DNA of 64,000 nt from Dolichospermum sp. LEGE 00240 (GCF_015207875.1 NZ_JADEVZ010000024.1:1-64000); one strand, 5' to 3'. Counted from the first letter of the stretch, positions 9,349 to 18,078 are shown. The notes: generated from the letters alone by a model not told the origin. Translations and numbers: made by a program.

Positions 9349-9500
9349 GAATCCTAACTAATGTATCAATAGGTTCAGAAAAAATGTGTAAAGAAAAGTA
9401 AAATAGCCCAAACCCTCTTCACTCTTGCCTCTTGCATGATTGCCTCTTGCTTTGCCATAACGAGGATTTTCAATGCTAACCTACTTATGCAGATAATTAT

Positions 9501-9520
9501 AGGGTGAGATAAATCACCCT
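9501..9520 (-). terminator. Hairpin terminator of the 74-aa gene
   Basis: Perfect 7-bp stem AGGGTGA/TCACCCT with a 6-base loop, 12 bp beyond the stop codon of the minus-strand gene that ends at 9533. Confidence 0.55.
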
Positions 9521-9532
9521 ATGTAATTAAAA

Positions 9533-9757
9533 TTAAGCTGCTACGCCTTCTCTTTCTCTAAATTTGGCATCTAACCAACAGCGTGGTAATTTTTCTCCAG
9601 AGGGAAATACTAGTTCTTCCTTTTGATAAATGTCCGTTTCTTGTTCTTCTTGTCCTTCTTGGTCTTGGGCGTGGACAATTTTGCTAGTGGGGTCTAATAG
9701 TTCTTGAACATCAACTATTTTCACCAAATCTCGGCTATCTTTGATCTGTAAAAACAT
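9533..9757 (-). CDS. Conserved small hypothetical protein
   Basis: This 74-aa protein starts at ATG 9757, which is preceded by GGAGG 9 bases upstream; an in-frame TTG at 9766 is less likely. It has a central acidic stretch (HAQDQEGQEEQETDIY) and ends with LPRCWLDAKFREREGVAA. The sequence looks like a conserved cyanobacterial protein, but I recognise no domain and assign no function. It precedes a DUF3181 gene on the same strand, 58 bp away, and the two may be co-transcribed. Confidence 0.75.
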   Translation of the reverse strand: MFLQIKDSRDLVKIVDVQELLDPTSKIVHAQDQEGQEEQETDIYQKEELVFPSGEKLPRCWLDAKFREREGVAA

Positions 9758-9815
9758 ATTGATCAACCTCCATTATTTAAAATGTGTAAATTTGCCAATG
9801 GGAAGAAAATGAAGA

Positions 9816-10124
9816 TTATATTTCCCGTTGATATTTTTCGACAATATCTACTAAGGTAACTTGACATTGCAAGGGCAATAAATTAATTAAAGATAGTTCA
9901 TTTCTACCACCACCAACTTTAACGGTGATAGATTCTAAAGCGGCAATGACTTTTTCTTCATTAACGCCTTTAGAAGTAATTAAAGGATACAATTTTTCAG
10001 CAACAACATGATGCAACTTGGCATCAGCTAAATAAAGATGCCATTTTGCAATATCTATATAAACACTTTCACCAATTTCGGCGGCTAGGGTTTCCAGTAA
10101 TTCTGTGGTATTAGTTTTAGCCAC
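9816..10124 (-). CDS. DUF3181-type cyanobacterial protein
   Basis: This 102-aa cytoplasmic protein has the pattern of the cyanobacterial and plastid DUF3181 family: an N-terminal helix (NTTELLETLAAEIGESVYIDIAKWHLYLADAKLHH) followed by a helical middle and the Gly-rich VKVGGGRNELSLINLLP. The function is unknown. No signal peptide or membrane segment is visible. It is followed on the same strand by the 74-aa gene. Confidence 0.8.
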   Translation of the reverse strand: MAKTNTTELLETLAAEIGESVYIDIAKWHLYLADAKLHHVVAEKLYPLITSKGVNEEKVIAALESITVKVGGGRNELSLINLLPLQCQVTLVDIVEKYQREI

Positions 10125-10242
10125 AAATATAACCTCATTGTTAGTAATATTGGGATCTCTGATTCCATTTCACATTATTACTCAATTAATTAGACTTTAG
10201 CTACTACCACAGGTAAGAATTCCCTAGCTGAATTTTCTTTCT

Positions 10243-10500
10243 TTAGGTAGATTTTGGTGGGGTTTGGTCGTAATTAGCGATCGCACCAATGTAAATTAGA
10301 TGCAGCAGCAATACTCCTACCCAACCAATTGTTAACCCAGGAAGCCATTCCCAGGCAGTAGTTTTCAAAATGTGGAAAAACCATAACCCAGAAGTGACAG
10401 TTGCACAAATACCAACATGAACAGCGAAATTCATGCGATCATCTAGTTTACGGAAATCTGGATCTTGACGATCTGGTTTGCGAGGCCAACGAGGAGGCAT
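10243..10500 (-). CDS. Conserved two-helix membrane protein
   Basis: This 85-aa protein has a basic N-terminus (MPPRWPRKPDRQDPDFRKLDDR) and two hydrophobic segments, about residues 28-47 and 52-75 (WLPGLTIGWVGVLLLHLIYIGAIA). The arrangement matches small 2TM proteins conserved in cyanobacteria, probably in the plasma or thylakoid membrane. No function is known to me. Confidence 0.75.
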   Translation of the reverse strand: MPPRWPRKPDRQDPDFRKLDDRMNFAVHVGICATVTSGLWFFHILKTTAWEWLPGLTIGWVGVLLLHLIYIGAIANYDQTPPKST

Positions 10501-10639
10501 AAATATAAATGTTTGTAACAGTAGTTAACGCACCTTAACCATTGTAAGGTCTTTGGGGCTGACTTGCTCAGATCCGCAAATAATTTCCTCCATCTGGGGA
10601 TTAAAAATGTTGCTAGGATACCCCAGATGGTAATATGTT

Positions 10640-10903
10640 CTATGAACTCTGCACAGTTGACTCTGCATAGCTAGTGGGGGCAAATTCGCTGCCTCTGGCA
10701 CTAGGTACTAAAGTCCAACCTGCTTTCAAGAGTTTTTGATAAGTGGCCCAACCCTTAGAACCGCGAGGAATGCGATAATCTGGAACTGAAAATTGCGGAA
10801 AAGCTGTGTAAGGTCGCCAAGGTAGTCCAGGTGTAGTTTGCAGGTGTAATATCTTTTCATCATCGCCGCTAGACTTAGATAACCAGCACATTTGTCGAAG
10901 CAT
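10640..10903 (-). CDS. Conserved small hypothetical protein
   Basis: This 87-aa soluble protein has a distinctive aromatic and basic middle (TTPGLPWRPYTAFPQFSVPDYRIPRGSKGWATYQKLLKAGWTLVPS). The sequence looks selected rather than random, and the AT-rich surroundings do not explain it, but I recognise no family. An internal Met at residue 5 (MCWLSKSS) is an alternative start. Confidence 0.6.
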   Translation of the reverse strand: MLRQMCWLSKSSGDDEKILHLQTTPGLPWRPYTAFPQFSVPDYRIPRGSKGWATYQKLLKAGWTLVPSARGSEFAPTSYAESTVQSS

Positions 10904-11590
10904 AATGAACTCCTTGATTGTTTAGCTGAAATATCACAAGGACGCTAACTGCGGATATTTAGTGGTGTGGGAAACTGTTGTCAAAGTGTTTTTCATTCCC
11001 AATCTAAAATCCTGAATTAGTATGACATATTTTGATCATGTCATACTGATACCAAATTCAGATGAAGCTACATGAAATCAGATTTCTAGAATCATTGACC
11101 GCAGATAAACGCAGATAAACGCGAATAAGGACGGATGAATTCATGGATTTGATGATTCTGTGCAGTCTCAGATAAAGTTGGTATGAATTGTGATAGAGTT
11201 GTTTTAACCTTATATTTAAGGCAATCAAGATTATTCTTGTCGGGTAAATTATTTAAGAAGGCAAACTCCTGTAGGTTGCTGTTTATTGAAGATGGTAAGA
11301 GGTACAAGAAATGGTTTTTTTGATTCTTGATGTTTCTTACTGTGTGAATATTTTTATCATGTTATCCACTGTTGCCAGAATTGGATGTATCCATAGTTAC
11401 GATTTTGCAAAAATTATTAAAATTTTATGGATCAGGAAAGTGAGAATGGTTGGAGTTGAGAGTCAGAATGCTTGTCAAATCAGCAATTAACGGATTTGAG
11501 TTTGTGGGAAAATGATTAACTATCACCCTTGTAATTTAAGATGGCTGTATAGTATATTGGTTTTTCTATTGATATAGATAAGCAAAGACT
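10904..11590. other. Long non-coding stretch with an inverted repeat
   Basis: About 690 bp without a convincing gene. It holds the perfect 10-bp inverted repeat at 11019-11047 and, at 11095-11130, tandem CGCAGATAAA units of a kind often found as non-coding repeats. A 71-codon frame on the minus strand reads through those repeats and is not believed. Confidence 0.5.
11019..11047. promoter_or_regulatory. Perfect inverted repeat, possible operator or hairpin
   Basis: The arms AGTATGACAT and ATGTCATACT are separated by 9 bases. The site is about 115 bp upstream of the 87-aa minus-strand gene. The size fits either a dimeric repressor site or an RNA hairpin; no T-run follows. Confidence 0.4.
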
Positions 11591-12007
11591 ATGAATAAAC
11601 CAGTTATTTGGATCAATGGAGACTGTCTGAGTCCCCATAACCCTGCATTTCAAGAATATCCCCAAGCCCCAGCAATTTGGGTTTGGGATGATGCTTTAAT
11701 TGCAGAATGGCAAATTAGCCTCAAACGCCTGACTTTCATTTATGAATGTTTGCTAGAATTACCTGTAGAAATTCGCCGGGGAAATGTCGCAGAAGAAGTT
11801 TTAGCTTTTGCAAAGGAACATAATACTAATTTAGTTATAACTACAGATAGTCCTAGTCCCAGGTTTGATGATATTTGTGATCAAATAGAACAGTCTGTCA
11901 AGTTGGAAGTTTTTGCTGTAGAACCGTTTTTTGAATATGACGGATATATTGATTTAAAGCGGTTTTCTCGTTATTGGAAAGTAGCGGAAAAATATGTGTT
12001 TGAATAA
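11591..12007 (+). CDS. Photolyase N-terminal-like domain protein
   Basis: This 138-aa protein resembles the Rossmann-like N-terminal (antenna) domain of DNA photolyases and cryptochromes. It begins VIWINGDCLSPHNPAFQEYPQAPAIWVWDDALI, like the family opening with an aspartate, asparagine and proline before the first helix, and continues with a stretch on LPVEIRRGNVAEEVLAFAKEHNTNLVITTDSPSPR. It stops before any FAD-binding helical domain, so it cannot be a complete photolyase. Similar stand-alone domains exist in cyanobacteria; the function is unknown. Confidence 0.65.
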   Translation: MNKPVIWINGDCLSPHNPAFQEYPQAPAIWVWDDALIAEWQISLKRLTFIYECLLELPVEIRRGNVAEEVLAFAKEHNTNLVITTDSPSPRFDDICDQIEQSVKLEVFAVEPFFEYDGYIDLKRFSRYWKVAEKYVFE

Positions 12008-12156
12008 ATCTAATCTCTCGTCAATTTCAGTTTATTAATCTGTTGGGAATTTTAAATTGTTTATAGTAATATCAGTCAAATAACATACAAAATCTTCTTC
12101 TTTCTTCTTTATCCTGACTCCTGACTCGGTGACTCCTACTTATAGCGATTTGTAAA

Positions 12157-13557
12157 ATGACTACTAAACTTACTGATGTTCAAAATCTTCTCTCAGATTT
12201 AATCTCCCGTTATTCTTCCCGTGTGGATTATTTGATGATTCGCTTGGAAGAAGCTGAAGGAACAGATATTGTTTTGCGTGGTGATAGAGTGGAAACTCTC
12301 AGCGAGGGAATTTCTATTGGTGGTCACGTTCGCACTTGTTATAAAGGTGGTTGGGGATTAAGTAGTTTTAATAAACTAGCAACCATTGAAGAACGTATAG
12401 AAGAGGCGATCGCCGCAGCCCGGATAGTGGGTGATGAGGAAACTATACTTGCAGCCATTGATCCCGTACAAGCCGTATGCAAATTACCTCTGTTGGGTAC
12501 TGATCCCCGTCAGGTTTCGCTAAAGCAGAAAAAGCAATTATGCGATCGCTATACTGACCTTTTGAAAACAGTTGATCATCGAATTACTACCACCTCAGTC
12601 CATTACAGTGACAGCACCCAAAGAGTAATTATTATTACATCCGAAGGGACTTTCATTGATCAATCTTGGGTAGATATGGAAATGCGCTTTGCAGCCACAG
12701 CCAGGAATGGAGACACTGTACAAACTGGCAGAGAAACCACTGGTTCTCGCAAAGCTTACGAGGATTTAACTAATTTAGACACACAAGTTAAAGGTGCAGC
12801 AGCAAGAGCAGTTACGTCTTTATCTTTACCATCTGTTAAGGGTAATACTTACACCGTAGTTATTGATCCTATTCTCAGCGGTTTATTTGTGCATGAAGCT
12901 TTTGGACATCTTTCTGAAGCAGATATGGCTTATGAAAACCCTGATATTCTGGAAGTCATGACTCTAGGACGACGTTTTGGCCCCAAAGAACTGCAAATAT
13001 TTGATGGTGCTGCACCCCAAGGACATCGCGGTAGTTATTTTTACGATGATGAAGGTACACCAGCGACGACTACCCAATTAATTGAAGATGGTGTATTAGT
13101 TGGTAGACTCCATTCCCGTGAAACTGCTGGTAAATTGGAGGAGAAACCTACAGGAAATGCCCGTTGTCTCAATTATCACTATTCCCCCATTGTGAGAATG
13201 ACAAATACCTGGATTGAACGGGGGAGAACCCCAGTTGCGGATTTATTTACGGGGATTAAAGAAGGTGTTTTTGCCCAAAATTGGCTAGGAGGAATGACGA
13301 ACGGGGAAATGTTCACTTTTAGTGCTGGGGAAGCTTGGATGATTAGAAATGGCAAAATTGCTGAACCTGTAAAGGATGTCACTCTTTCCGGTAATGTTTT
13401 CCAAACCCTCGCAGATATCGAAGCCATTGGTGATGATTTTTACTGGGATGAATCCGGCGGTTGCGGTAAAGGTGGACAAAATGGTTTACCTGTCGGTTGC
13501 GGTGGTCCGAGTTTACGAATTCGGGATGTTGTGGTTGGAGGTGAAAGTGGAGAATAG
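12157..13557 (+). CDS. tldD: TldD-family metalloprotease
   Basis: This 466-aa protein is a TldD/PmbA-type zinc metalloprotease. The metal-binding motif HEAFGH lies at residues 246-251, followed by the family pattern SEADMAYENPDILEVMTLGRRFG and the Gly/Cys-rich C-terminus GGCGKGGQNGLPVGCGGPSLRIRDVVVGG. In other bacteria TldD works with TldE/PmbA to degrade unfolded peptides and mature modified peptides; no PmbA partner is present in this window. Two HIP1 sites lie in the gene. A hairpin terminator and a palindromic repeat follow. Confidence 0.92.
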   Translation: MTTKLTDVQNLLSDLISRYSSRVDYLMIRLEEAEGTDIVLRGDRVETLSEGISIGGHVRTCYKGGWGLSSFNKLATIEERIEEAIAAARIVGDEETILAAIDPVQAVCKLPLLGTDPRQVSLKQKKQLCDRYTDLLKTVDHRITTTSVHYSDSTQRVIIITSEGTFIDQSWVDMEMRFAATARNGDTVQTGRETTGSRKAYEDLTNLDTQVKGAAARAVTSLSLPSVKGNTYTVVIDPILSGLFVHEAFGHLSEADMAYENPDILEVMTLGRRFGPKELQIFDGAAPQGHRGSYFYDDEGTPATTTQLIEDGVLVGRLHSRETAGKLEEKPTGNARCLNYHYSPIVRMTNTWIERGRTPVADLFTGIKEGVFAQNWLGGMTNGEMFTFSAGEAWMIRNGKIAEPVKDVTLSGNVFQTLADIEAIGDDFYWDESGGCGKGGQNGLPVGCGGPSLRIRDVVVGGESGE

Positions 13558-13577
13558 TTCTTCCTTATTGAAAAAAT

Positions 13578-13697
13578 AAGGTCAGAATCACGGATTAGAC
13601 GGATTGCGCTGATTTCACGGATTTTAGTGACTTTTATCATAGCAAACAACCTAATCCGCCCAATCTTTTAATCCGTATAATCCGCGATTCTGACTTT
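13578..13697. repeat. 120-bp inverted-repeat element
   Basis: The left arm (AAGGTCAGAATCACGGATTA...) and right arm (...TAATCCGCGATTCTGACTTT) are imperfect inverted repeats of about 28 bp that flank a short core which itself repeats the CGGATT motif. It looks like a small non-autonomous repeat element in the gap after tldD. Confidence 0.65.
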
Positions 13698-13748
13698 AAA
13701 ATGAGAATTGCTGACCCATAAAACGCGAAAAATTATCATTTATTTGAG

Positions 13749-13787
13749 ATACTCGACTTTTCCCAGCAGTCGGGTATTTTTGTTTTT
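13749..13787 (+). terminator. Rho-independent terminator after tldD
   Basis: The stem ATACTCGAC / GTCGGGTAT closes around a loop of about 11 bases and is followed by TTTTTGTTTTT, a good T-run. It lies about 190 bp after the tldD stop codon and ahead of the kinase gene. Confidence 0.7.
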
Positions 13788-13863
13788 GGGGATTTATGGG
13801 AGATTGACGTTATCTTTTGTGATTTATAATATACAAAAACAGAGTTATTAAAGCAACATCATT

Positions 13864-15795
13864 ATGATTGGTAATATTCTCCGTCAGCGTTATAAGATTG
13901 TCAAACAACTAGATGCAGGTGGGTTTGGGAAAACTTACCTCGCAGAAGATTTAGATATTCCCGTGACTCCTAAACCGGTTTGTGTGGTTAAAAGGCTGCA
14001 CCCAACAATTATTGACCCCGAAATTATCCGTTTATTTGAACAAGAAGCAGAGATTTTATATAAATTAGGACAAAATCACGATCAAATTCCTAAATTATAT
14101 GCTTATTTTGAGAACGATGAAGAATTATATTTAATTCAGGAATTTATTGATGGTTATGATTTACGTCAAGAAATCAGTCCTGGGAAAAAGTTGAGTGAAG
14201 GTGATGTAATTCAACTATTACGAGATGTTTTAGAAATATTGGTTTATGTCCATGAAAATAGGGTGATCCACCGAGATATTAAACCAGCCAATATCATGCG
14301 ACGCAAAGATGGGAAATTAGTATTGATTGATTTTGGGGTAGTCAAACAAATTAATACTACCATTGCCATTAAATCAGGTTCAACAAGTCGAACTAGTGGG
14401 TTTGGTACAGTCGGATATATGCCTATAGAACAGGCTATAGGTAAGCCGAAATTGAGCAGTGATATTTATGCTTTAGGTATGATAGCAATTCAGGCATTAA
14501 TTGATCTATCGCCACGCTTATTAGCAGAAGATGATGATGGTGAAATTATTTGGATTGACCAGGTTGAAATAAGTGAGAGGTTAAAGCAGTTTATAAATAA
14601 AATGGTGTGTTGTGAATGGCGACAACGTTATAGAAATGCTAAGGAAGCTTTGGATGAATTAAATAAAATTTTTGTAATTAATCAAAGATTATTAGTAGTA
14701 CCTAAGTTAGTTCCAGTTAGACTTAATGGAAAATATGGTTATGTTAGTGGGGGTAAATTAGTTATTCCCTGCCAGTTTGGTCTTGCTAATAATTTTTCTG
14801 AAGGACTAGCAAGTGTAATAAAAGGAGCAAAATGGAGATTTATCAATACTATTGGTGAATTAGCTATCCCCTATCAATTTGATAATGCTTGGCTCTTTTC
14901 TGAAGGACTAGCACAGGTAAAAACAGGAGAAAAATGGGGATTTATCAATACTATTGGTGAATTAGCTATCCCCTATCAGTTTGATGATGCTGATAATTTT
15001 TCAGAAGGACTAGCAAAAGTAAAAATAGGAGGAAAATGGGGATTTATTAATACTAATGGTCAATTAATTATTCCCTGTCAGTTTGATGATGCTGATAATT
15101 TTTCAGAAGGATTAGCAAAAGTAAAAATCGCAGAAAAATGGGGATTTATCAATACTAATGGTCAATTAGTTATTCCTTGTCAGTTTGATAATGCTTGGCT
15201 CTTTTCAGAAGGACTAGCACAGGTAAAAACAGGAGAAAAATGGGGATTTATCAATACTAATGGTCAATTAGTTATTCCCTGTCAGTTTGATAATGCTGAT
15301 AATTTTTCAGAAGGACTAGCAAAAGTAAAAATAGGAGGAAAATATGGGTATATCAACACTAATGGTCAAGTGATTATTCCCTGTCAGTTTGATAATGCTT
15401 TCAGATTTTCCGAAGAACTAGCAATAGCAATGGTACAAATAGGAGAAAAATATGGGTATATAAATACCAATGGTCAAATAGTTATTCCTTGTGAGTTTAA
15501 TCAGATTTATTGGTTCTCTGAAGGACTAGCAGCCGTACAAATAGGAGAAAAATATGGGTATATAAATACTAATGGTGAAATATTTATTTCTTGTCAATTT
15601 GATAGGACTCTGTGGTTTTCAGAAGGACTGGCGACTGTACGAATAGGAGATAAATGTGGTTATATAAATACTAATGGTCAAATAGTTATTCCTTATCAGT
15701 TTGATAATGCTTATGATTTTTCAGAAGGATTAGCAAAAGTAACAATTAGTGGCAAAGATTACTTAATAGATAAAACAGGAAAGATAGTTTATTAA
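13864..15795 (+). CDS. Serine/threonine protein kinase with C-terminal WG repeats
   Basis: This 643-aa protein joins a Hanks-type kinase (residues 1 to about 270) to a sensor-like repeat region. The kinase shows the Gly loop LDAGGFGKTYLAED, the lysine in CVVKRL, the catalytic loop VIHRDIKPANIM, LIDFGVVK in place of plain DFG, and GTVGYMPIEQA, so it should be active. From about residue 285 there are ten full WG-type repeats of about 35 residues (pattern G-x-K-W/Y-G-F/Y-INTNGQ-x-x-IPCQFD-x-A-x-x-FSEGLA-x-V) and a partial eleventh. WG repeats usually bind peptides or act as extracytoplasmic scaffolds. No membrane segment is visible. Two toxin-antitoxin pairs follow closely. Confidence 0.93.
   Translation: MIGNILRQRYKIVKQLDAGGFGKTYLAEDLDIPVTPKPVCVVKRLHPTIIDPEIIRLFEQEAEILYKLGQNHDQIPKLYAYFENDEELYLIQEFIDGYDLRQEISPGKKLSEGDVIQLLRDVLEILVYVHENRVIHRDIKPANIMRRKDGKLVLIDFGVVKQINTTIAIKSGSTSRTSGFGTVGYMPIEQAIGKPKLSSDIYALGMIAIQALIDLSPRLLAEDDDGEIIWIDQVEISERLKQFINKMVCCEWRQRYRNAKEALDELNKIFVINQRLLVVPKLVPVRLNGKYGYVSGGKLVIPCQFGLANNFSEGLASVIKGAKWRFINTIGELAIPYQFDNAWLFSEGLAQVKTGEKWGFINTIGELAIPYQFDDADNFSEGLAKVKIGGKWGFINTNGQLIIPCQFDDADNFSEGLAKVKIAEKWGFINTNGQLVIPCQFDNAWLFSEGLAQVKTGEKWGFINTNGQLVIPCQFDNADNFSEGLAKVKIGGKYGYINTNGQVIIPCQFDNAFRFSEELAIAMVQIGEKYGYINTNGQIVIPCEFNQIYWFSEGLAAVQIGEKYGYINTNGEIFISCQFDRTLWFSEGLATVRIGDKCGYINTNGQIVIPYQFDNAYDFSEGLAKVTISGKDYLIDKTGKIVY
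14711..15790 (+). repeat. Tandem repeats of about 105 bp inside the kinase gene
   Basis: The DNA encoding the WG repeats is itself strongly repetitive. Segments such as GGATTTATCAATACTA, CAGTTTGATAATGCT and TTTTCAGAAGGACTAGCA recur with a period near 105 bp, and the unit at about 15010-15110 is almost identical to its neighbours. This implies recent internal duplication and a tendency to vary in copy number. Confidence 0.85.
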
Positions 15796-15802
15796 CTAAA
15801 TT

Positions 15803-16162
15803 ATGACTAATGATACAATCAAAACAGTTATCTGGGTAAACTCTGCCAAAGAAGAACTTCTAGAATTTCCTGAAGATGTAATTGATGAAATTGGATATAT
15901 TCTCTATCGCGTGCAAATCAATCAAAATCATCCTAAAATAAAACCATTAAAAGGATTTAATGGAGTATTTGAAATTCGCAGCAATTATCAAACTGATACA
16001 TACCGCACTATTTATGCTATAAAAATTGATGATACTGTTTATGTTCTCCACGCTTTCAAGAAAAAATCACCTAAAGGTATCAAAACACCTCAACAAACTA
16101 TTGATTTAATTCACCAGCGATTACAAACAGCAATCCAAATTTCACAAACTAGAGAATCATGA
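15803..16162 (+). CDS. RelE/HigB-like toxin (phage Gp49-like family)
   Basis: This 119-aa protein fits the Gp49-like (HigB-related) toxin family of RelE-fold mRNA interferases. It opens with VIWVNSAKEELLEFPEDVIDEIGYIL, then has IKPLKGFNGVFEIRSNYQTDTYRTIYAI and the conserved VYVLHAFKKKSPKGIKTPQ block. The gene starts 7 bp after the kinase stop codon and is followed 10 bp later by an HTH antitoxin gene, the toxin-first order usual for this family. Confidence 0.9.
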   Translation: MTNDTIKTVIWVNSAKEELLEFPEDVIDEIGYILYRVQINQNHPKIKPLKGFNGVFEIRSNYQTDTYRTIYAIKIDDTVYVLHAFKKKSPKGIKTPQQTIDLIHQRLQTAIQISQTRES

Positions 16163-16172
16163 GATCAAGATT

Positions 16173-16502
16173 ATGTTAGATTATACAATCAGTTCTGGCA
16201 ACATATTTCAAGATTTAGGATTTGCTAATGCAGAAGAAAAACTAGCCAAAGTTAAATTAGCTTCTGTCATTGCTGATATTTTAGAACAGCAACAAATCAC
16301 ACCTCAACAGGCCGCACAAATTTTAGGCTTAAAACTTGAACAAATAAATAATTTAACTAACGGTATTCTTAAAGAATTTACAATTGAAAATTTATTAAGT
16401 TATTTAATTAAATTAGGTCAAAATGTAGAAATAATGGTAACAAATCAACAAACAGAACAATATCAACCTAAAATTAATGTTGTTTATCAAAAAATTGCTT
16501 AA
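16173..16502 (+). CDS. XRE-family antitoxin
   Basis: This 109-aa protein is the antitoxin of the preceding toxin. The helix-turn-helix covers about residues 30-75 (VKLASVIADILEQQQITPQQAAQILGLKLEQINNLTNG), followed by LLSYLIKLGQNVEIMV, typical of the XRE-type HTH_37 antitoxins that pair with Gp49-like toxins. It should bind both the toxin and the operon promoter. The next toxin gene starts 9 bp after its stop codon. Confidence 0.88.
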   Translation: MLDYTISSGNIFQDLGFANAEEKLAKVKLASVIADILEQQQITPQQAAQILGLKLEQINNLTNGILKEFTIENLLSYLIKLGQNVEIMVTNQQTEQYQPKINVVYQKIA

Positions 16503-16511
16503 CGTCTAGCT

Positions 16512-16814
16512 ATGCACATTATCAGCAGAAAGAGACTAAAAGAATTTTCGCAGCAGCATCCAAAATCTGAATCAAATCTAGAAACATGGTATAAAATTAT
16601 TAATAAAGCCAAATGGGAAAACTTTGTTCAATTACGTCAAGTATTCCCATCTGCTGATTTAGTTGGAAATTTTACCGTTTTTAATATTAGTGGTAACAAT
16701 TACCGACTCATCGCTTTAGTAGACTATCAATATCAAGAAGTGTATATTCGCCATATCCTTACCCATGCAGAATATGACAAACAAAATTGGAAACAAGACC
16801 CTTGGTACACCTAA
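16512..16814 (+). CDS. higB: HigB-family mRNA interferase toxin
   Basis: This 100-aa protein is a HigB-type toxin of a second family. It shows the family opening MHIISRKRLKEFSQQHP, a middle W-Y-K-I-I-N-K-A-K-W block, and the conserved C-terminal VYIRHILTHAEYDKQNWK. HigB enzymes cut translated mRNA at the ribosome. Its 3' end overlaps the antitoxin reading frame at 16765, which is the normal higBA arrangement. It belongs to the same run of genes as the first toxin-antitoxin pair. Confidence 0.92.
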   Translation: MHIISRKRLKEFSQQHPKSESNLETWYKIINKAKWENFVQLRQVFPSADLVGNFTVFNISGNNYRLIALVDYQYQEVYIRHILTHAEYDKQNWKQDPWYT

Positions 16815-17199
16815 AACTTATGTAGAATTAATTACCTCTTTTCCTCCCAGAAAAATTACCTCAGAGGAAGAATTAACCATCACTCAAAATATCATTGATT
16901 CTTTATTAGATCAAGAAAGGCTAACTCCTGACGAACGAGATTATCTGCATTTATTAGGGTTAGTAGTATCTGAATATGAAGAAGAAAATTATCCTGTAGC
17001 AGATATTTATGGAGTAGAATTATTAAAAGTATTAATGGCAGAATTGAATTTACAACCCAAAGATTTAATGCCAATTTTTGCCGATGAAACTATAATATCT
17101 GATATTTTGTCAGAAGAACAACCCCTAACTATTGAACAAATCGAGAAACTTAGTAATTTCTTTCATGTTTCTCCATCTGTGTTTTTAAAAAATGTTTAG
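16765..17199 (+). CDS. higA: HigA-type antitoxin
   Basis: This 144-aa protein is the partner of the HigB toxin. It has the pattern of cyanobacterial HigA antitoxins: an N-terminal helical part (YVELITSFPPRKITSEEELTITQNIIDSLL), DERDYLHLLGLVVSEYE, and a C-terminal helix-turn-helix (LKVLMAELNLQPKDLMPIFADETIISDILSEEQPLTIEQIEKLSNFFHVSPSVFL). ATG 16765 and ATG 16774 are both possible starts; both lie within the toxin gene. Confidence 0.88.
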   Translation: MQNMTNKIGNKTLGTPKTYVELITSFPPRKITSEEELTITQNIIDSLLDQERLTPDERDYLHLLGLVVSEYEEENYPVADIYGVELLKVLMAELNLQPKDLMPIFADETIISDILSEEQPLTIEQIEKLSNFFHVSPSVFLKNV

Positions 17200-17269
17200 T
17201 TGATGTAATGAATACTAATAATAATAGAAGAGTTTGATACTAAATATAGTAAATATAGTAAATATAAAA

Positions 17270-17299
17270 ATCCCCGACTCCGCGAAGAAGTCGGGAATC
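17270..17299. terminator. Bidirectional hairpin between higA and purQ
   Basis: The arms TCCCCGACTCC and GAAGTCGGGAA form a stem in the gap between the convergent higA and purQ genes. A related, perfect version of this palindrome occurs at 53251-53283, so it is also a member of a dispersed repeat family. Confidence 0.6.
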
Positions 17300-17301
17300 T
17301 A

Positions 17302-17973
17302 TTACACCAAAGCTGCTACCTTCCCCAACAAACCCTGAAATAAGCGCAAACCATCGCTATTACCTAACGCGGAATCTGCTGCTCTTTCTGGATGTGGCAT
17401 CATGCCCAAAACATTGCCTTGAAGATTACAAATCCCCGCAATGTTGTTGAGTGAACCGTTGGGATTTTCTTGATAACGAAATAAAACTTGTCCGTTGGCT
17501 TCGATTTCTGCTAAAGTAGTTTCGTCACTGTAGAATCTCCCCTCTCCGTGTGCGATGGGTAAAGTGATGATTTCCCCTTCAAAATAACCTTGAGTCCAAG
17601 GTAAATTATTCCGCTCAACTTTCAAGGGAGAGCGATCGCAGATAAAATGCAAATCCTGATTTCTCGCCAATGCCCCAGGTAATAAACCAGCCTCAGTTAA
17701 TACCTGAAACCCGTTACAAATACCGATGACAAATTTACCTTGTTGTGCATGGTTGATAACTTGCTGCATCACAGGAGAAAAGCGAGCGATCGCCCCACAT
17801 CGTAAATAATCCCCATAACTAAAGCCACCGGGGACAATCACTACATCTATATCACTAATATCCGTCTCTTGATGCCAAATCATCCGCGTTGGTTGTCCTA
17901 GCAAATCTCTAGTCACATAGGCAACGTCGCGATCGCAATTAGAACCTGGAAAAACTAAAATACCGAATTTCAT
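17302..17973 (-). CDS. purQ: Phosphoribosylformylglycinamidine synthase subunit PurQ
   Basis: This 223-aa class I glutamine amidotransferase supplies ammonia to the FGAM synthase complex PurLQS in purine synthesis. The nucleophile Cys sits in VIGICNGFQVL (about residue 86), and the His-Glu pair in MMPHPERA near residue 195. The start KFGILVFPGSNCDRDVAYV is the standard opening. purS lies 105 bp upstream on the same strand, separated by short tandem repeats. Confidence 0.97.
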   Translation of the reverse strand: MKFGILVFPGSNCDRDVAYVTRDLLGQPTRMIWHQETDISDIDVVIVPGGFSYGDYLRCGAIARFSPVMQQVINHAQQGKFVIGICNGFQVLTEAGLLPGALARNQDLHFICDRSPLKVERNNLPWTQGYFEGEIITLPIAHGEGRFYSDETTLAEIEANGQVLFRYQENPNGSLNNIAGICNLQGNVLGMMPHPERAADSALGNSDGLRLFQGLLGKVAALV

Positions 17974-17975
17974 TG

Positions 17976-18075
17976 TTTGTCAGTTGTCAGTTGTCAGTTG
18001 TCAGGGAATAGGCAAAAGGTAATAATTTTCTCCATTACCAATTACCCATTACCCATTACCAATTACCAATTAGCA
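17976..18075. repeat. STRR tandem repeats between purQ and purS
   Basis: Runs of CAGTTGT heptamers and of ATTACCA/ATTACCC heptamers fill the gap between purS and purQ. Confidence 0.85.
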
Positions 18076-18078
18076 GTT

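Noticed and set aside
11092-11307. 71-codon frame on the minus strand
   Set aside because: It reads through CGCAGATAAA tandem repeats and has no family-like pattern or ribosome binding site.
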